This document shows positions 12,801-14,537 of a DNA stretch of 14,537 nt, one piece after another; the first letter of the stretch is position 1, and each line of letters opens with the position of its first letter. This DNA comes from DATLMR01 sp035634255 (GTDB lineage Bacteria > Acidobacteriota > Blastocatellia > UBA7656): positions 1 through 14,537 of the forward strand of contig DASQDI010000113.1 in the NCBI GenBank assembly GCA_035634255.1. Direction: 5' to 3'. A program made the translations under genes and the position numbers. The notes under the pieces were generated by a model. It worked only from the letters and a program-made list of their open reading frames with translations, was not told where the DNA came from and made no database searches.

Positions 12801-14537
12801 CTCTCCACGTCGAGGTACCGCAGGGTCGCTCCGGGGAAAGAGAGGGTCTGTTCAAAATCGCCCTGCAACGCGAAGGCCACCTGAAACAGAGGCGTGTGGC
12901 TCAGGCTTCTCTCGGGCTGCAACTCTTCAACGAGCTTTTCAAACGGGAGGCTCTGGTGGGCCTGCGCTTCGAGGACCACGTCCCGGGCCCTGCCCAGAAG
13001 CTCGCTCACGCTCGGGTCGCCCTGAAGGCCCGCCCGCATGACCAGAATATTAGCGAAGAATCCTATTAGATTCTCCGTCTCCACGTGACTGCGCCCGGCC
13101 ACCGGCGCGCCTACGCAGAAGTCATCCTGATTCGTGTTGCGATAGAGGAGCGTTTCAAACGCCGCGAGCATCGTCGTGAACAGCGTGACCCCATGATCGC
13201 GACTCAACGCCCTCAACGAATCGGTCAGAGGCGCCGGAATCCTGACCGCGCGGTGAGCCCCGCGGAATGTTTGGACCGGGGGCCTCGGCCTGTCCAGAGG
13301 CAGGTCCAGGGTCGGCGGAACTCCCGAGAGTTGCCGCTTCCAATAAGCGAGCTCATTCTGAAGAACATCTCCCTGAAGCCACCGGCGCTGCCATCCCGCG
13401 AAGTCCGCGTATTGCACCGGAAGGTCGGGCAGGTTCGCCGGCTTTCCGTCGCAGAACTGACCGTAAAAAGCCGACAGCTCGCGAGTCATCACGCCGATGG
13501 ACCACCCGTCGCTGATAGTGTGGTGCATGGTCAGGAGCAGCACGGACTCCTGCTCTCCGAGTCGGATCAACGACGCTCTGAGCAATGGCCCTCTTGAAAG
13601 ATCGAAAGGTCTTCGCACATCCTCGGAGGCGAGACGCATGGCCTCCGCTTCTCGTTTCGACTCTTCCATCTCGCGCAGGTCGATGACGGGCAAATCGAAC
13701 CGGGCTTCAGAGGTGATGACCTGAACCGGTCGGCCGCCCGATATGGCGAAGCTGGTCCGCAGGGATTCGTGACGTTTAACGATCTCTCCGAAGCTCCGGG
13801 CGAGCGCCTCGATTCGGAGCGGGCCGCTGACCCGCACGGCCCCCGAGACGTTGTAAAGAGAGCTTCCCGGAGACATCTGGTCGAGGAACCAGAGGCGCTC
13901 CTGCGCGAAAGACAATGGCAAATCTTCCGCTCTGGACAGTCGCTCGATGGAATGGATGCCCGAGTCCTGTGACGAGGCCATTGCGGAGAGAATGCTCTCA
14001 GCCAGTCCCTCCACGGTCGGCCTTTCAAATATCGTGCGGACCGGAAGCTCGATCTTAAAAGCTTCGCGGAGCCGCGAGATCATCCTCGCGGCCATCAAAG
14101 AATGGCCTCCAAGGTCGAAGAAATCATCGCGTACGCCGACGCGCTCGACTCCGAACACTTCAGCCCAGACGCCTGCAATTTCACGTTCGAGGCCGTTGCG
14201 AGGCGGGACGAATTCGGCTCTGTGCGCCAGCGCCCCGAAGTCTGGTCGCGGCAGGGCCCTGCGGTCCACTTTCCCGCTCGGATTAAGCGGCAACGCATCG
14301 AGCGTCACGAAAGCCGAGGGGACCATATAATCCGGCAGGCGATGCTTGAGGTGTGCGCGAAGCTCTCTCTCCGAATAATCCTTCCCCTCGTCTCTCACGA
14401 CGTAAGCGACGAGCCTGACGTCGCCCGGCCCCTCCTCCCGCGCCACCACCACAGCCTCCCTCACCCCCGCCTGCCCCCTCACCGCCTCCTCAACCTCCCC
14501 AACCTCCACCCTCATACCCCTCACCTTCACCTGCTCG
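9815..14537 (-). CDS. NRPS, (A)-PCP-C-A(methyltransferase)-PCP, 5' end outside window
   Basis: C-terminal part of a peptide synthetase; about 1574 codons are in the window, numbered here from the codon at 14530. It begins inside motif A8 of an A domain whose specificity region is off the window: LPDYMVP at 65-71 (A9), PSGKVDR at 84-90 (A10). First PCP about 115-185, Ser144 in LGGHSL. C domain about 203-640 with HHTISDG at 336-342, normal LCL type. Second A domain 660-1440: A1 VTYGEM, A2 LKAGGTYVPLDP (733-744), then a methyltransferase insertion of about 300 residues, A3 FTSGSTGEPKG (1089-1099), A4 FDLS, A5 GGATEAS, A7 YRTGD, A8 HQVKIRGFRIELGE, A10 NGKVDR. GrsA-aligned residues give DLYDLSLIWK, one change (Asn to Asp) from the cysteine code DLYNLSLIWK. 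Second PCP about 1455-1525, Ser1489. The tail ends IIPVARESRRA plus about 20 residues, like a PCP-C linker cut short. No E or TE domain. Confidence 0.96.
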   Translation of the reverse strand, partial: EQVKVRGMRVEVGEVEEAVRGQAGVREAVVVAREEGPGDVRLVAYVVRDEGKDYSERELRAHLKHRLPDYMVPSAFVTLDALPLNPSGKVDRRALPRPDFGALAHRAEFVPPRNGLEREIAGVWAEVFGVERVGVRDDFFDLGGHSLMAARMISRLREAFKIELPVRTIFERPTVEGLAESILSAMASSQDSGIHSIERLSRAEDLPLSFAQERLWFLDQMSPGSSLYNVSGAVRVSGPLRIEALARSFGEIVKRHESLRTSFAISGGRPVQVITSEARFDLPVIDLREMEESKREAEAMRLASEDVRRPFDLSRGPLLRASLIRLGEQESVLLLTMHHTISDGWSIGVMTRELSAFYGQFCDGKPANLPDLPVQYADFAGWQRRWLQGDVLQNELAYWKRQLSGVPPTLDLPLDRPRPPVQTFRGAHRAVRIPAPLTDSLRALSRDHGVTLFTTMLAAFETLLYRNTNQDDFCVGAPVAGRSHVETENLIGFFANILVMRAGLQGDPSVSELLGRARDVVLEAQAHQSLPFEKLVEELQPERSLSHTPLFQVAFALQGDFEQTLSFPGATLRYLDVESGTSKFDLTLSLEEGEGGLKGYFEYNTDLFDSSTIERLSGQLITLLNEFVSNPGRRISMLEVLTEDERRMILHGWNDTRIDYRDDLCLHELFEARAGTDPDLVAAIFEGGRVTYGEMESQANRVAQHLLSSGAVAGELVGVCMDRSTNMLLGVLGILKAGGTYVPLDPAWPAERLRWILDSLGVRFLLTQYAQLRTVFDIQWRLPKLTNVVCMDVGSQEPSAESLDRNVQRAFWDGIADRATDVVSAGGFVSSYTGEPFSEAEVEEYVNHVVALSKPYLGKDRRVLEMGCGAGLIMYRIAPESARYVGLDPSELTQSRNREVVAREGYSNIELVTGFADDIASWDAEQFDLIIIASTMQFFPGLIYAKQVIDNALRLLAPGGRILLADILDSRRREDFKSSLVEFQSKHPGARTKTSLESELYFDEGFFNSLRALNSQIDEVTVRHRSDGFDNELGYRYDVILHKSASGESGRAAGREADVEKRLSTGWHLERCPEEKPSVPPVPDGLAYIIFTSGSTGEPKGVLVSHKSVVNVLDWVNANYKVGPGDRLLFVTSLCFDLSVYDIFGALSAGATIRVASGKELRDPQRLVDLICDEGITIWDSAPAALQQLAPLFPKSASRERTDRLRLVLLSGDWIPVSLPDQVRAVFPNARVVSLGGATEASIWSNSFPVGAVHPNWVSIPYGKPISNARYHVLDRHLNPCPVGVAGELFIGGECLAVGYTDARLTAEKFIPDPFGGAPGARLYRTGDRARYWADGNMEFLGRIDHQVKIRGFRIELGEIEVALSQHPAVREAVVSVREVLPGDRRLFAYVVPRTAPGPAPSDLRGFLRERLPDYMLPSEFVMIERLPLNANGKVDRKALNSIRGVGASEEKSYTAPQGQTEEALAEIWREVLGAERVSVDESFFELGGHSLLATQVLSRMRDALKVELPLRSLFESTTIRGLARLVEEARLSTASVSLPEIIPVARESRRAILSKGGALVFPSGKKEGTSRG
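11300..12210 (-). other. SAM-dependent methyltransferase domain inserted between A2 and A3
   Basis: About residues 775-1075 of the NRPS fragment. The conserved start SSYTGEPFS (828-836) is typical of NRPS-embedded methyltransferases. SAM motif I is VLEMGCGAGL (861-870), followed by YVGLDPS (882-888), a motif IV-like region FDLIIIASTMQFFPG (925-939) and LLAPGGRILLADI (953-965). All parts for SAM binding are present, so it should be active. Most NRPS methyltransferases that interrupt A domains sit between A8 and A9 and methylate the backbone nitrogen. From memory, the rarer A2-A3 class (KtzH, TioN) methylates side-chain O or S. With a cysteine-like A code, S-methylcysteine is the simplest prediction. 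Confidence 0.9.
12613..13924 (-). other. Condensation (C) domain, LCL type
   Basis: About residues 203-640 of the NRPS fragment, starting LPLSFAQERLWFLDQ. The catalytic motif is HHTISDG (336-342), so it forms peptide bonds and is not a heterocyclisation domain, which would have DxxxxD. No upstream epimerase is seen, consistent with an L-configured donor. Confidence 0.92.

Noticed and set aside
14528..14530. GTG at 14530 as the true start of the NRPS
   Set aside because: It falls inside motif A8 of an adenylation domain (QVKVRG), and the frame is open upstream to the window edge. The gene must begin outside.
1..14537. tRNA, rRNA, CRISPR array, insertion sequence or transposase
   Set aside because: Nearly every base is inside the four minus-strand genes. 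No repeat array, transposase motif or tRNA-like fold was noticed in the two short gaps.

Overview
The window is the interior of a GC-rich bacterial NRPS/type I PKS hybrid biosynthetic cluster. All four recognisable genes lie on the minus strand and are transcribed from right to left. The high GC content, strong GGAGG ribosome binding sites, a GTG start and cis-AT PKS modules mixed with LCL-type NRPS modules suit a soil or aquatic bacterium with large secondary-metabolite capacity, for example Acidobacteriota, Myxococcota or a similar group. That placement is inference only; nothing here fixes the taxon.

Layout in the direction of transcription. (1) 14537 to 9815: 3' part of an NRPS gene, with the C-terminal end of one adenylation domain, a PCP, then a complete module C-A-PCP whose A domain is interrupted by a methyltransferase between core motifs A2 and A3. 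The selectivity residues read DLYDLSLIWK, one change from the classic cysteine code. (2) A 171-base gap carrying a perfect 18-bp palindrome. (3) 9643 to 8684: a membrane fatty-acid-desaturase-family diiron enzyme. (4) An 84-base gap with small hairpins. (5) 8599 to 5282: a one-module NRPS, C-A-PCP, with an unassigned selectivity code. (6) 5289 to beyond position 1: a type I PKS overlapping the previous gene by 8 bases, with domains KS-AT(malonyl)-KR-DH and then a linker that should lead to a carrier domain outside the window. It is open in one frame for 1763 codons.

How the genes work together (inference): an upstream peptidyl intermediate is extended by a cysteine-like residue that is probably methylated while on the enzyme, then by a second residue of unknown identity. 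The chain passes to the PKS, which adds one malonyl unit, reduces it to the beta-hydroxyl and probably dehydrates it. The desaturase-family protein probably tailors either an amino-acid/peptidyl thioester or an acyl group. Neither end of the assembly line is here: no loading module, thioesterase, regulator, transporter or resistance gene is visible.

The two most unusual points are the A2-A3 interrupted adenylation domain, and the non-canonical KR-DH order, in which the DH looks inserted between the KR core and the linker that normally follows a KR directly. There are no RNA genes, CRISPR arrays, transposases or gene-free stretches longer than 300 bases.
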